DNA of 64,000 nt, taken from contig NZ_JAMBOT010000001.1 in the NCBI RefSeq assembly GCF_023715725.1, forward strand, positions 372,001-436,000. Direction: 5' to 3'. The stretch comes from Paenibacillus pasadenensis (lineage in GTDB: Bacteria; Bacillota; Bacilli; Paenibacillales; Paenibacillaceae). Below the pieces are notes generated by a model. The model saw nothing but the letters and a program-made list of their open reading frames with translations. It made no database searches and was not told where the DNA came from. This document shows positions 41,147-49,575 of this stretch, piece by piece (the first letter of the stretch is position 1; each line of letters begins with the position of its first letter). The translations under genes were made by a program, and so were the position numbers.

Positions 41147-43429
41147 TTACTGCCAGTTAAATACCGCCGTGTCCAATGAACCTGAAGCCGGAGCAGTGAA
41201 CGTGCGGTTGCTTCCGCCCTCCCAAACGACGTTGCCGTTGGCATCCTTTTTAAAGAACTTAAAGGTGAAGGTTGCGCCTTTAGGAACGCTTACGGGCAGG
41301 AACCACGTAGGATAATTCGGATTCAGCATCGATTCGGATGATTTCGCGGCATCCCAGTTGCCAAGCTCAGCCAAGCTGCCGGAAACATGGAGCGTTTGGC
41401 CCGGAGTTGTCGTTGCATTCACTTTAAAAATAACCTGCACCTGATCGTTAGTCAGAACATCGTAGGTAAACGAATTGCTGACGCTGCTGCCCTTGGTCAC
41501 CGTAATCGGCTGTTGTCCTGCCGCAACGGTCGGAACGGTCGCTTCAATGAATGTATCGCTACTGCTCACTACAGTTGCAGTCGCTGTTCCGAACTTCACG
41601 ACCGGCGAGCTGCCAAGTCCCGTGCCGTAAATGTACACCGTGTTGCCCGGACGGCCGGAGGTCGAAACGACGTCACCGATGCGCGGCACGGTTGTGCCGA
41701 GAGAAGGATTATGCGACCATACGCTTACTTGACCGCCGGCCAGCGTGAAGCTGCCGATTTTGTTTTGACCGGATACGTTCGTTACGCTTGCCGATCCGCC
41801 GGAGAGCAGGCCGCCCAGCACGTCGGTATATGTACCGGCAGGAAGCGTCGTATTGATTGCAGGTACGGTGAAGCTTGCATTAGGCTGGCGGTTAACCGCC
41901 ACGATAACCTGTTTATCATAGAACTGGCGCTGATACACAAGCACATCGTTTGTGCTGTACAAAACGTTCGTCGTGCCAAAAGCGATCGCTTCATTGGACT
42001 GGCGCAGCGCCGACAGGCTCTTAATGACTTTGTACGCTGTCGTGTTCTGATCAAAAGAAGCGGCCTTTTCCATAAAAACGCGGCCGGCGATGTCACTGCT
42101 GTCCGCCGAGGACAAGTACTGCTCTGTGCCGTAGTAAATGTTCGGCGTTCCGCGGGACGTCATGAGCGTGGCGAGCGCAGCATGATACGGCTTGTTGTTC
42201 GGTTGAATATAACGGAAGCGGGTCACGTCATGATTGTCCAGGAAGGTGACCGCCTGATTTTCATAGCTGTAGTCGGCACTCGTCTGAAGCAGCATGTTGC
42301 CAAAGGTGCTCATCGATTCCGAGAAGTTGCCAAAAGCGTTTGTAGATGCCCGGAAATATTCAAAATCCAGGTTGTTAACGCCGGTGCGGTCCGGGAACGT
42401 CCGGTACTCATCGTACTTCGGATCGGGACGGGCAATGAAAAATTCGCCGAAGTGAGTCATCGGGCCGCCTGGAGCCGAGTCGATCGCGTCCTTCAGCCCC
42501 TTGGTGAACGCAGGGTTCATATGAAGGGTCGCATCGTGGCGGAAGCCGTCCACGCCTTTCGCCTTCCAGAACGTTGCCGCTTTTTCGAGATAGTTGATAA
42601 CCGTGCTGTTCTCCTGCGAGAAGTCGGCGAGCGAGCCAAGCTCCCTGTTGCGGAAGCCGAATTTCGAGCTGTCGCTGCCGCGATCGCCGAGGCCGTGGAA
42701 CCAGCCGTTGACGTCGTTATTCGGATCGGCGACCAGATTCTCCAGCTTGCCGTCTCCGTTGGAATCAATCGGCTCACCGTTCGCGTTGAACGTGTACGCA
42801 CCGGAAGCGTTTTTGTCCGGCTCATACAGCTTGCCGTCCTCCGGGCTGAAATTGCTCGTCGGATTTTGCCAGCGGCTCGTATGGTTCGTCACAAAGTCGA
42901 TGACAAGCTTCATGCCTTGAGCGTGGAGCGCGTCCCGCAGCTGTTCAAATTCCTTCATCATGCCAAAATGTTTGTTCGTCGCAAAATAATTGCGCACATG
43001 ATAGCCGTGGAAGCTGGTCCAGCGGTTGAGGCTGCCGTTCGGCTGGTAGTCGTTAATCGCCGTATCCCGGTTCTCATACGGAGCGGAAACCCATACTGCC
43101 GTTACGCCCATGTTTTTGAGGTAAGGAATTTTGTCGATAATACCTTTCCAGTCGCCGCCCTGATACAGCTTAAGATCGTTGCCGTCCCCGCGGCCGTCGC
43201 CATTTGCATCATCGAACAGCGTCGGATCAAAACCGGCCGGTTTGTTGTTGGCCGTGCTGCCGTCGGCAAAACGGTCCGTAATGATCTGGTATACCGTATC
43301 TTTAGGCGTTACCGGACCTAACGCCGAAGACGCCGTAAGCGCTTCCACTTTAGGCGGTTGAACCGCACCTGCCGGCAATGCGAGCCCCCCTGCTATTGCC
43401 GCAATCGTAATTCGTTTCCACATTTTCAC
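41147..43429 (-). CDS. Secreted GH13 alpha-amylase of CGTase/maltogenic-amylase type (A-B-C-D-E domains)
   Basis: 760 residues: signal peptide, GH13 barrel, domain C, an IPT/TIG domain (from PRIGDVVSTSGRPGNTVYIYGTGLG, near 590) and a C-terminal CBM20 starch-binding domain (VIFKVNATTTPGQTLHVSGSLAELGNWD). Catalytic regions read DFVTNHTS, GFRHDATLHM (nucleophile Asp), THFGEFF (acid Glu) and FLDNHDVTRF (third Asp). At the central CGTase subsite the sequence ADFSQENSTVINYL has Thr where CGTases carry Tyr or Phe, which points to hydrolysis, as in maltogenic amylase, more than cyclodextrin formation. It supplies ligands for the adjacent MalEFG transporter. Confidence 0.88.
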   Translation of the reverse strand: MKMWKRITIAAIAGGLALPAGAVQPPKVEALTASSALGPVTPKDTVYQIITDRFADGSTANNKPAGFDPTLFDDANGDGRGDGNDLKLYQGGDWKGIIDKIPYLKNMGVTAVWVSAPYENRDTAINDYQPNGSLNRWTSFHGYHVRNYFATNKHFGMMKEFEQLRDALHAQGMKLVIDFVTNHTSRWQNPTSNFSPEDGKLYEPDKNASGAYTFNANGEPIDSNGDGKLENLVADPNNDVNGWFHGLGDRGSDSSKFGFRNRELGSLADFSQENSTVINYLEKAATFWKAKGVDGFRHDATLHMNPAFTKGLKDAIDSAPGGPMTHFGEFFIARPDPKYDEYRTFPDRTGVNNLDFEYFRASTNAFGNFSESMSTFGNMLLQTSADYSYENQAVTFLDNHDVTRFRYIQPNNKPYHAALATLMTSRGTPNIYYGTEQYLSSADSSDIAGRVFMEKAASFDQNTTAYKVIKSLSALRQSNEAIAFGTTNVLYSTNDVLVYQRQFYDKQVIVAVNRQPNASFTVPAINTTLPAGTYTDVLGGLLSGGSASVTNVSGQNKIGSFTLAGGQVSVWSHNPSLGTTVPRIGDVVSTSGRPGNTVYIYGTGLGSSPVVKFGTATATVVSSSDTFIEATVPTVAAGQQPITVTKGSSVSNSFTYDVLTNDQVQVIFKVNATTTPGQTLHVSGSLAELGNWDAAKSSESMLNPNYPTWFLPVSVPKGATFTFKFFKKDANGNVVWEGGSNRTFTAPASGSLDTAVFNWQ

Positions 43430-43555
43430 TGCTCCAACACTCCTCGCTCAAGGTGAATTCCATCTTGGGTCGGAACGGGCCTACGCCTGATCCGCGACTT
43501 CGCTTTGTCCCGAACCACCTCCCTAATGTAGTCAAATACCGGTGTGTCTGCTTGC

Positions 43556-43567
43556 GCAAACGATTGC
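43556..43567. promoter_or_regulatory. LacI-type operator variant upstream of the amylase gene
   Basis: GCAAACGATTGC within TTGCGCAAACGATTGCATA, 127 bp upstream of the amylase start; one half-site change from the malE operator. A second variant, GCAATCGTTCGC, lies at 43629-43640. Confidence 0.65.
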
Positions 43568-43740
43568 ATATTTGATAGTGAATCGGTACAATATGCGCCG
43601 ATTTGCATGGGCTTACCGATTTTTTGAAGCAATCGTTCGCATCTAACCGGCACAGTAACGCAGCCGGGCCTTCCTGCAGGCATCCAGCTTGCCGGTTGGA
43701 AGTTTAACGACAGCCCAACAAGCTAAGCTCTTCAAACCTC

Positions 43741-43923
43741 TAACGCAACTGAGCCGTCTTATTTGACATCCAAATGGCAAATTTGAAATGTAACGCAACT
43801 GAGAAGCCTTATTAGGCCCTGTTCGTGCCAAATTGCCCTCATTGTTCGCGAATAACGTCTCTCAGTTGCGTTAAAACTCAAAAACTAGCATTTATTGCAA
43901 AATAGAGCGTCTCAGTTGCGTTA
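43741..43923. repeat. Copy 2 of the TAACGCAACTGAGACG interspersed element
   Basis: Direct units at 43741 (TAACGCAACTGAGCCGTCTT) and 43791 (TAACGCAACTGAGAAGCCTT); inverted units at 43852-43874 (ACGTCTCTCAGTTGCGTTAA) and 43907-43923 (GCGTCTCAGTTGCGTTA). Steps are 50, about 60 and about 50 bp. Order and spacing of the first three units match the copy at 27893-28028. Confidence 0.85.
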
Positions 43924-44042
43924 GCCGGATTACTCCATTACCGAATGCCTAACTTCTAGTATGTCCCCGTTCAGCTTGCCGGTGACTGCTCTAAACAAGA
44001 GACTCAGCGAGCGTAGCCGCCGCCGACAGTTCCGGCCATTCA

Positions 44043-45065
44043 TCAGCGTGAAGGAGGAGACGTGCTTTGACGCGGCACCAGCTCGACGCCTAGCGTCACC
44101 TGCCGCTCAATGCTATCGTCCCGCTCGATCTGGGCTGTGAGCAGCCGCACCGCTTCGCGTCCCTTTTGCACGATATCTTGGCGGACTGTCGTTAGAGCCG
44201 GGATGCAGTAACGCGCTCGTTCGTCATCATCGAAGCCGACGACCGACATATCCCGGGGAACTCCGATGCCTAAATCATGCAGCCCTTTAATGAGCCCGAT
44301 CGCCGCCATATCCGACAAGGCGAATACGGCTGTAATTCCGCCGGATTTGGCTCCTATTCTTGAAGCCGCCCTGTAACCGCCGAGCGAAGAAGTCGGCTCC
44401 TCGTACACAAGCTCCTCCCGGTAAGGAACGCCCGCCTCCTCCAGCGCACGGCAGTACCCCTGCCAGCGCCGGTAATTGACTCCGTCCTTGAGCAAAACGC
44501 CGGTCAGCAGCGCAATCCGCTCATGTCCGAGCGAAAGCAAATGTTTCGTGCCAATGTAGCCGCCCAGCTCGTCGTCCAGCGCAACTTGATAAAATTCAGA
44601 GCCATCGACCATGCTGTCCATGAACACGCTGGGCACATTCAGGCGCAGCACGCTCTCGACCACTTCCGTGTCCTGGAAAGCGCCCACAAAAATGAGGCCG
44701 TCCAGATGCTGCTCTCGCACGAATGAGAACGTTTCGTCCGGGCCGATGCCAATTAGAATGACATGCAGCTTCTCGTCTCTCGCGCTCTCCTCAATACCGC
44801 GCACAAGATGCCAATAAAAAGGATTATCCTGCAGGCGGCCTTTTTCCAGCAGCGGAACAACAACGGCAATTAACGAGGATTTTTTGTCCTTTAAATTTCT
44901 GGCGGAAGCGCTGGGCGCGAAATCGAGCTGCCCGATCGCCTGCTCCACCTTGCGCTGCGTATCCAGCGATACCCGTCCCGTGCCATTGATCACATTGGAA
45001 ACGGTAGCAATGGATACTCCGCAAAGCTTGGCGACATCTTTGATCGTGACTCGGCTTCGGCTCAT
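44043..45065 (-). CDS. LacI-family transcriptional regulator, probable maltodextrin repressor
   Basis: 340 residues. The N-terminal helix-turn-helix and hinge read TIKDVAKLCGVSIATVSNVINGTGRVSLDTQRKVEQAI. The rest is the periplasmic-binding-like sugar domain (IAVVVPLLEKGRLQDNPFYWHLVRGIEE, VVGFDDDERARYCIPALTTVRQD). Its gene is upstream of, and co-oriented with, the amylase and MalEFG genes, whose promoters carry palindromes of the CGTTTG/CAAACG type. Two GATTAAACGTTTCAT copies precede its own start, suggesting autoregulation. The inducer is presumably maltose or a maltodextrin. Confidence 0.9.
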   Translation of the reverse strand: MSRSRVTIKDVAKLCGVSIATVSNVINGTGRVSLDTQRKVEQAIGQLDFAPSASARNLKDKKSSLIAVVVPLLEKGRLQDNPFYWHLVRGIEESARDEKLHVILIGIGPDETFSFVREQHLDGLIFVGAFQDTEVVESVLRLNVPSVFMDSMVDGSEFYQVALDDELGGYIGTKHLLSLGHERIALLTGVLLKDGVNYRRWQGYCRALEEAGVPYREELVYEEPTSSLGGYRAASRIGAKSGGITAVFALSDMAAIGLIKGLHDLGIGVPRDMSVVGFDDDERARYCIPALTTVRQDIVQKGREAVRLLTAQIERDDSIERQVTLGVELVPRQSTSPPSR

Positions 45066-45089
45066 GCATAAACTCCCTTAGACTTAAAA

Positions 45090-45104
45090 GATTAAACGTT
45101 TCAT
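45090..45104. promoter_or_regulatory. GATTAAACGTTTCAT site, lacI-proximal copy
   Basis: AAACGTTT-centred LacI-family operator 25 bp upstream of the lacI start codon. An identical 15-mer lies at 45230-45244, 140 bp away, so looping by a tetrameric repressor is possible. Confidence 0.65.
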
Positions 45105-45229
45105 CATATTCCATAAAATAAGATCGACTTTACAGACTGGCCGATCTTTATTTTCCACCGTTAAACCCTTAAAGCGATTCCATTTCACCGTTTGAATGAG
45201 CAAAGAGGATTATTTAGGGATTAAAAATT

Positions 45230-45244
45230 GATTAAACGTTTCAT
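45230..45244. promoter_or_regulatory. GATTAAACGTTTCAT site, distal copy
   Basis: Exact repeat of the site at 45090-45104. The region 45066-45409 between lacI and the serpin gene otherwise holds no gene that I can support. Confidence 0.65.
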
Positions 45245-45409
45245 GTAATGACTATAGAACGGCGGATGCGGTTTGTCAATACCGATTCGCCATCTTCTTT
45301 TTTCTTTCTTGTGCAGGTTGGAGGGATCAGTTCGGTGCAAATCTGCTTTCCGTTACTGGCCGGGTATGACATCCTTAACAGTTCTATTCGGCAGGCAGAC
45401 AGGAGTGCT

Positions 45410-46711
45410 CTATTCCAGCGCCTCGGGTTTGACAATGCTGCCGAGAAACAGCCAGCCTCCGCTAATCGTTTCTTCAATGGCCAGGAAAAACGGGCGGTCC
45501 GCGATAAACTCATGGGGTTCAGCTTGGGCGGAGCTTGGGATGCCGATTGAAGTTGCCGCCGCAGCCTCCGCCCCTTTTTCATCGACCTCCAGCACGACCT
45601 CGTGGATGACGTTGTTGATTGCCGTTCCAGAGGAGCCCAGCATACCGCTGAAATCCGCGGCCCCGGGCTGAAATGCCGCTTTAATCCCGAGCTTCTGCAA
45701 GGACTTGCTGAGCTCTCCCTTCCATCTGGCCTTGAATTTCGGCAGCTCCACCGATCCAGTGCTGAGAGCCAGTTCATCCTTCCATTCCTCATAACTCTGA
45801 AGATCGGGAAGAAGCTCTGTCAGCGTCAGACCTTCCTTCGGAAGCACAATCAGCATTGAATATCCGCCAGACTGGCCGTAAGGAAGGCGAATGGCTTCAT
45901 AACGTTCCGTTATTAAGTAAAGGTAACTCCCGCTCTGGCTCATCATCGGCACATCCTGCGTTTTTCCGTCTGAGAGATGAAACGGCTTGATTTTTGTCTG
46001 CATGAGATCGAATTCGTTCATCCAACCGCCTTTGAAATAAACGGTGTTAAGCACAAGCGCGGTTAGCCCCCGAATCCTCTCGGGTTCTACCACATTTGGA
46101 AGCATGCCCTTTGTTTCCAGCTCGGCCCACTCGTTAATTTGTTTTGCAGTATCAAAAATTCCATTTTGTGTAAAATCCACCTGCTCCATTCTGCCGTTGT
46201 AGCTACTTTCCAGCAGCTTCTGGTAGGATGGCAGTGGCTTAATTCCCTCCTTAAGCCATAACGAGTTGGAAATACCGACAAAAGTCCCATCCGAAGGAAG
46301 CTCAAAAAAGGAACGCCAGCCTTTAGCAGCTTCCGCCCCCTCGATTTGATTAAGCCCGTTCCATCCTGCTCCGCCAGCAATCTCTTCGGAGGTAGCTCCT
46401 TTGCTGCCTTGCCAGACCATGCCAAGGGCTTCACGAATACTCCAAGGCGAGATAAGGAGATTATCCGCCTCGCCGGTTTGTTGGAGGATGCGATAAAGTT
46501 GTAGGCCAAAAGTATTGGAGGAATGCACATAGGTGCGATCCAGCTTGTCCGCTGCCGCTTTGCGCGCTTGCTCCTGCTGCTGTACTTTTTCCCAGGAAAG
46601 CTTCTTGCCGGGATTCGCAGTTTCCTCCGTGCCCAATCCGCAGCTTGCCGCAAACGGCAGCGCCGCAGCGAGCAATGAGACGTAAACCGCTCGTATGTTT
46701 GGCTTCAACAT
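45410..46711 (-). CDS. Serpin-family protease inhibitor, probable lipoprotein
   Basis: 433 residues. A hydrophobic leader ending AASCG suggests lipid anchoring. The serpin core is recognisable from NTFGLQLYRILQQTGEADNLLISPWSIREALGMVWQGSKGATSEEI, then WLKEGIKPL and LVLNTVYFKGGWMNEF. The hinge VDEKGAEAAAATSIGIP has small residues at P15-P9, the hallmark of inhibitory serpins, and the scissile bond should fall in or near SSAQA. Strand 5 is ADRPFFLAIEETISGGWLFLGSI. A small P1 residue suggests an elastase- or subtilisin-like target. Bacterial serpins are uncommon; the physiological target is unknown. Confidence 0.9.
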   Translation of the reverse strand: MLKPNIRAVYVSLLAAALPFAASCGLGTEETANPGKKLSWEKVQQQEQARKAAADKLDRTYVHSSNTFGLQLYRILQQTGEADNLLISPWSIREALGMVWQGSKGATSEEIAGGAGWNGLNQIEGAEAAKGWRSFFELPSDGTFVGISNSLWLKEGIKPLPSYQKLLESSYNGRMEQVDFTQNGIFDTAKQINEWAELETKGMLPNVVEPERIRGLTALVLNTVYFKGGWMNEFDLMQTKIKPFHLSDGKTQDVPMMSQSGSYLYLITERYEAIRLPYGQSGGYSMLIVLPKEGLTLTELLPDLQSYEEWKDELALSTGSVELPKFKARWKGELSKSLQKLGIKAAFQPGAADFSGMLGSSGTAINNVIHEVVLEVDEKGAEAAAATSIGIPSSAQAEPHEFIADRPFFLAIEETISGGWLFLGSIVKPEALE

Positions 46712-46956
46712 ATGCCTCCCCCTTCTGATTGCGCATGAGAGTTGATTTGCTTACAAGGCCATCTCAAGACGCAGCTCCAATGGGAAATGTTGCAAATGCA
46801 GCCGTAGCCAACGAAAACCGCAGACGAGTTGGCGTTGCCCAGACGGATTGGAAACCGACCTATTTCGCCTTTGACCGTTATAACTGCCTGTATCAAAGTG
46901 CATTTTTTGAAAAATACTATAATTTTAAGAGATTACGAAAAAAGAGGAGGAACGAT

Positions 46957-47463
46957 ATGAGCAATCAACGCAACCTTACCGCGATCAGCAGTGTTAAAGC
47001 TTTAACTATGGGAGTCATCCTCGTTTTGTTTATACTGCTTCTTATTGTGATTCGTACGTTTGGAGGAAACTGGAATGAGGTTGGCAGCAATCTCGGCCTG
47101 AATGCAGACCTGACAGATAGACCCTACACCGTCTTTAATAATTCACTCTACTTATTGGTATTGGAGAGTTACCAGGATGAAACCGAATGGCGGCCGCTTG
47201 GCCCGCCCCCTCTGCAAACGATTCGGTCCGATTCCTCTGCCCGCATTGGCTATGTAATCCTCCCCGGCTTCCCAGCAAGAAATGTCCAATATGCAGCGTT
47301 GGATACGTTCGGGCGAGTTGTTGGCCGGATCAGTTTACGGTTTCAGTATGAGTTTAGTTACAATGTCAGCTTTGTTACAGAAGGAGTAATCAACGCAGCA
47401 ACAGTCCTGTCTACCATTAATTATTCTCCCGTTCATAATCCTGTTGTTGTGAACCGGTATTAA
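46957..47463 (+). CDS. Paralogue of the YjcZ-like anchored protein
   Basis: 168 residues from ATG 46957 (GGAGG 6 nt upstream). After a short polar N terminus (ISSVKALTMG) there is one membrane segment, VILVLFILLLIVIRTFGG, nearly identical in pattern to the protein at 27163-27717. The C-terminal domain also aligns: YTVFNNSLYLLVLESYQ and SARIGYVILPG with FTLENRMALGYSLVFIEKFY and ARIEVSNTILG. It lacks the Gly/Asn-repeat linker. Function unknown. Confidence 0.75.
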   Translation: MSNQRNLTAISSVKALTMGVILVLFILLLIVIRTFGGNWNEVGSNLGLNADLTDRPYTVFNNSLYLLVLESYQDETEWRPLGPPPLQTIRSDSSARIGYVILPGFPARNVQYAALDTFGRVVGRISLRFQYEFSYNVSFVTEGVINAATVLSTINYSPVHNPVVVNRY

Positions 47464-47482
47464 TCCTTCTGCGCTCAAGGTT

Positions 47483-48502
47483 CTATTTTATGCCCGCCCC
47501 TTGCGCCGCCATCACCGCAAGCTCCAGCTTGCCAAGCGCGCTCCGGTAATCGGCGGTCAGCTCAAATTTTTCCGGCTTGTCGAGAGAGAGAAAATAGGGC
47601 ATGGCGCTGTCGGGACCTTTGAACCAGTCCCCCGGCTCCGGCTCGTCAACCGGACGATCCGACCACACCGCCGACAGCGGCGGGCTGAACAGTGGCTCAG
47701 CTCCGGGCCGCAGCCGCCCGCCTATTAAGCGCTCCTTATAAGAAGCGGTTGGAGCGCCGTGGCGAACCTGGGTAAACAGATCCGGCGCATAATCCGAGCG
47801 GGAGCCGGTGTGACGGGTCGCTTTTACAAATGCGAGTACGCCCTTGGATACGCCCGGCATGCCGAAAAGCAGCAGGTACAGCTGTTTGCCGAACTCGATC
47901 CGCTCGCGGATATCGGAGAAATTCTCCAAAATCAGCCCCGCTACAAGCGGGTCGCCGCCCTCGTCCTTCCCGTACGGAAACACGACCTGATTCAGCTGCA
48001 GCACCGACTGCATGCCGAAAAAGAACGTGTTCAGCACTTTACGCCGATAATATGGATTTTGGACAACTCTCTCTTCGATAAAATGCTGCTCGTTGACGAT
48101 AAGGCAGACTGTGAGCGGGACGGCGTCGCCGCTGCGCAAAAATTGCTGCCAAATCGGTTTCATGAATGCGGACACGCCGAAGCGCGGCAGCAGATGCAGC
48201 AGATTGCGGCCGCTGCGGCGGCATTCCTCGTAGAGCAGCAGCTGCGGGTAGGCATCGTGAAAAATAAGCGCGTTTGCCCGTTCCAGCATGCCAAACGTGC
48301 AGCGCCGCTTCGGCATGTCGAGCAGCCGGGGCAGCCATTCGCCTTGCAGATCCGTCATATTCCAGCCGCCGTTGCGGGATACCATATGGGCGAGCAGCGC
48401 CCAATGCACCTCCGGGCGGCGCAAATAAAACGCACGGTACGCCTCCGTCCGCGTCACATTGTTGCGGTTCATCCGCGCCGTTTCCGCGCGGATGCGCTGC
48501 AC
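47483..48502 (-). CDS. DUF2515-domain protein (YppC-like), N terminus uncertain
   Basis: The 339 residues from GTG 48502 contain RIRAETARMNRNNVTRTEAYRAFYLRRPEVHWALLAHMVSRNGGWNMTDL, the DUF2515/YppC signature, and CLIVNEQHFIEERVVQNPYYRRKVL. The frame stays open upstream to a stop at 48716-48718, with protein-like codons (PAWSAEAAAAAFGAAPQPSP) but no good start signal. The upstream reading frame starting at 49185 probably supplies the real N terminus through a frameshift. Function is unknown. It converges on the YjcZ-like gene, with stops only 19 bp apart. Confidence 0.75.
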   Translation of the reverse strand: MQRIRAETARMNRNNVTRTEAYRAFYLRRPEVHWALLAHMVSRNGGWNMTDLQGEWLPRLLDMPKRRCTFGMLERANALIFHDAYPQLLLYEECRRSGRNLLHLLPRFGVSAFMKPIWQQFLRSGDAVPLTVCLIVNEQHFIEERVVQNPYYRRKVLNTFFFGMQSVLQLNQVVFPYGKDEGGDPLVAGLILENFSDIRERIEFGKQLYLLLFGMPGVSKGVLAFVKATRHTGSRSDYAPDLFTQVRHGAPTASYKERLIGGRLRPGAEPLFSPPLSAVWSDRPVDEPEPGDWFKGPDSAMPYFLSLDKPEKFELTADYRSALGKLELAVMAAQGAGIK

Positions 48503-48699
48503 AAGCAGCGCGTCGCCGGCCGCTCCCCCCGGCGACGGCTGCGGCGCTGCGCCGAAGGCGGCCGCGGCCTCCGCGCTCCATGCCGGGCTTGCCTTCGGCA
48601 GCCCGGCCCACGCGGCGGCCTTGCCCGCCGGCGGCGCGCCGACGCCCGGCTTCGCCCCGGGCGTCCCGCCAGGCGCGGCCGCTGCGCAGCGCCACCAGC

Positions 48700-49185
48700 T
48701 CCTGCGGCCGCCGCCTTAGCTGCGGCCCGCTCCAGTTTGCGCCACGCGGCGCGAAGCTCCGCGACGGCGGGAGCCGCCAGCCGCAGCGGCGGCGAGCCTG
48801 CCGCCAGCTTGGCGGCGGCATGGCGGCTGCGCCGTTTGCCTGCGGCGTATGCAACAATCGCTGCAGGCAGCGCAACGGGCAGCAGCAGCAGCTCCAGCAG
48901 CGGATGCCTGGAGCGGGCATCCTGCGCTGATGAATGTGCTGCTGCTGTTTTTCCAGCTTCCGCTGCAGCTTTTGCTTCGTCCCCGGCAATGTCGCTTATG
49001 CTATGCGTTTCGCGCCCCGACTCCGCATCGCTGCTGCCGGAAAAAGCGCCGCCGGACGCCCGGTTCCCGCTCGTTTCTGATCTGGAAGTTTCTTTCCCGT
49101 CTGGTGCTTTCCCGTCTGGTGCTTTTCCGGCTGGTGCTTTTCCATCTCGTCCGTCCGTTCCGCCATGCCCTTCTCCTGCCCGCAT
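48700..49185 (-). pseudogene. Frame-shifted N-terminal part of the DUF2515 gene
   Basis: ATG 49185 has GGAGG 9 nt upstream. The frame encodes a hydrophilic leader with GKAPDGKAPDGK repeats, then a membrane segment (LLELLLLPVALPAAIVAYAAGKRR) and AVAELRAAWRKLERAAAKAAAAG. After about 48700 the frame turns arginine-rich and loses protein character, whereas the DUF2515 frame opens at 48715. A one- or two-base change in this very GC-rich stretch, natural or an assembly error, would restore a single protein of about 560 residues. Confidence 0.5.
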
Positions 49186-49317
49186 CCGCCATTTCCTCCC
49201 CAGCCGTCCAAACGCGGTAATCCGCCGCCGGCTATTCTAGTAGAAGTATAGTCGGGAACGCTCCGCCTTAACCCCATTAGCCGTTCGTTTGCTTCATACT
49301 AAGGAACGCAGCGCAAA

Positions 49318-49356
49318 AAAGGCCCGTTGCAGCTTCCGAACGCTGCAGCGGACCTT
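49318..49356 (-). terminator. Terminator downstream of the RhaS-type transporter operon
   Basis: Leftward AAGGTCCGCTGCAGC pairs with GCTGCAACGGGCCTT and is followed by TTTTGCG. A second strong hairpin, AGAACCCCGG/CCGGGGTTCT at 49471-49512, lies closer to the stop but lacks a T run. Confidence 0.75.
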
Positions 49357-49575
49357 CTCCTGAAAAAATTTGTCATTTATGCAACACATAGCCGGATACA
49401 CAGGCCGGACTCAGCTGAAGCTTAACCATCCGTCAAACTTTCTCGCCTCGTACTGCCGAGCGCCGCAGACAGAACCCCGGACGACGCTTTCGCTTCGGCC
49501 GGGGTTCTAAATTTTGGCTTTTACAGGCTGATATCCGGTTCGCAAGCTAACGACTTTGGTTTATGAAAAGTCGGT

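Larger units (their letters stand above)
43430..44042. other. Noncoding region upstream of the amylase gene
   Basis: 613 bp without a supported gene. The part nearest the amylase holds two LacI-type operator variants (43556-43567 and 43629-43640); the middle holds the interspersed repeat at 43741-43923. I see no clear terminator for the lacI gene. Confidence 0.6.

Noticed and set aside
41387..43321. 644-residue + strand open frame
   Set aside because: Fully antisense to the GH13 amylase, Arg- and Val-rich, no ribosome binding site or recognisable domain.
48039..48989. 316-residue - strand frame through the GC-rich DUF2515 region
   Set aside because: Arg- and Cys-rich, no family signature; a third-frame shadow, although QELVALRSG near 48700 made me consider it as the bridge.
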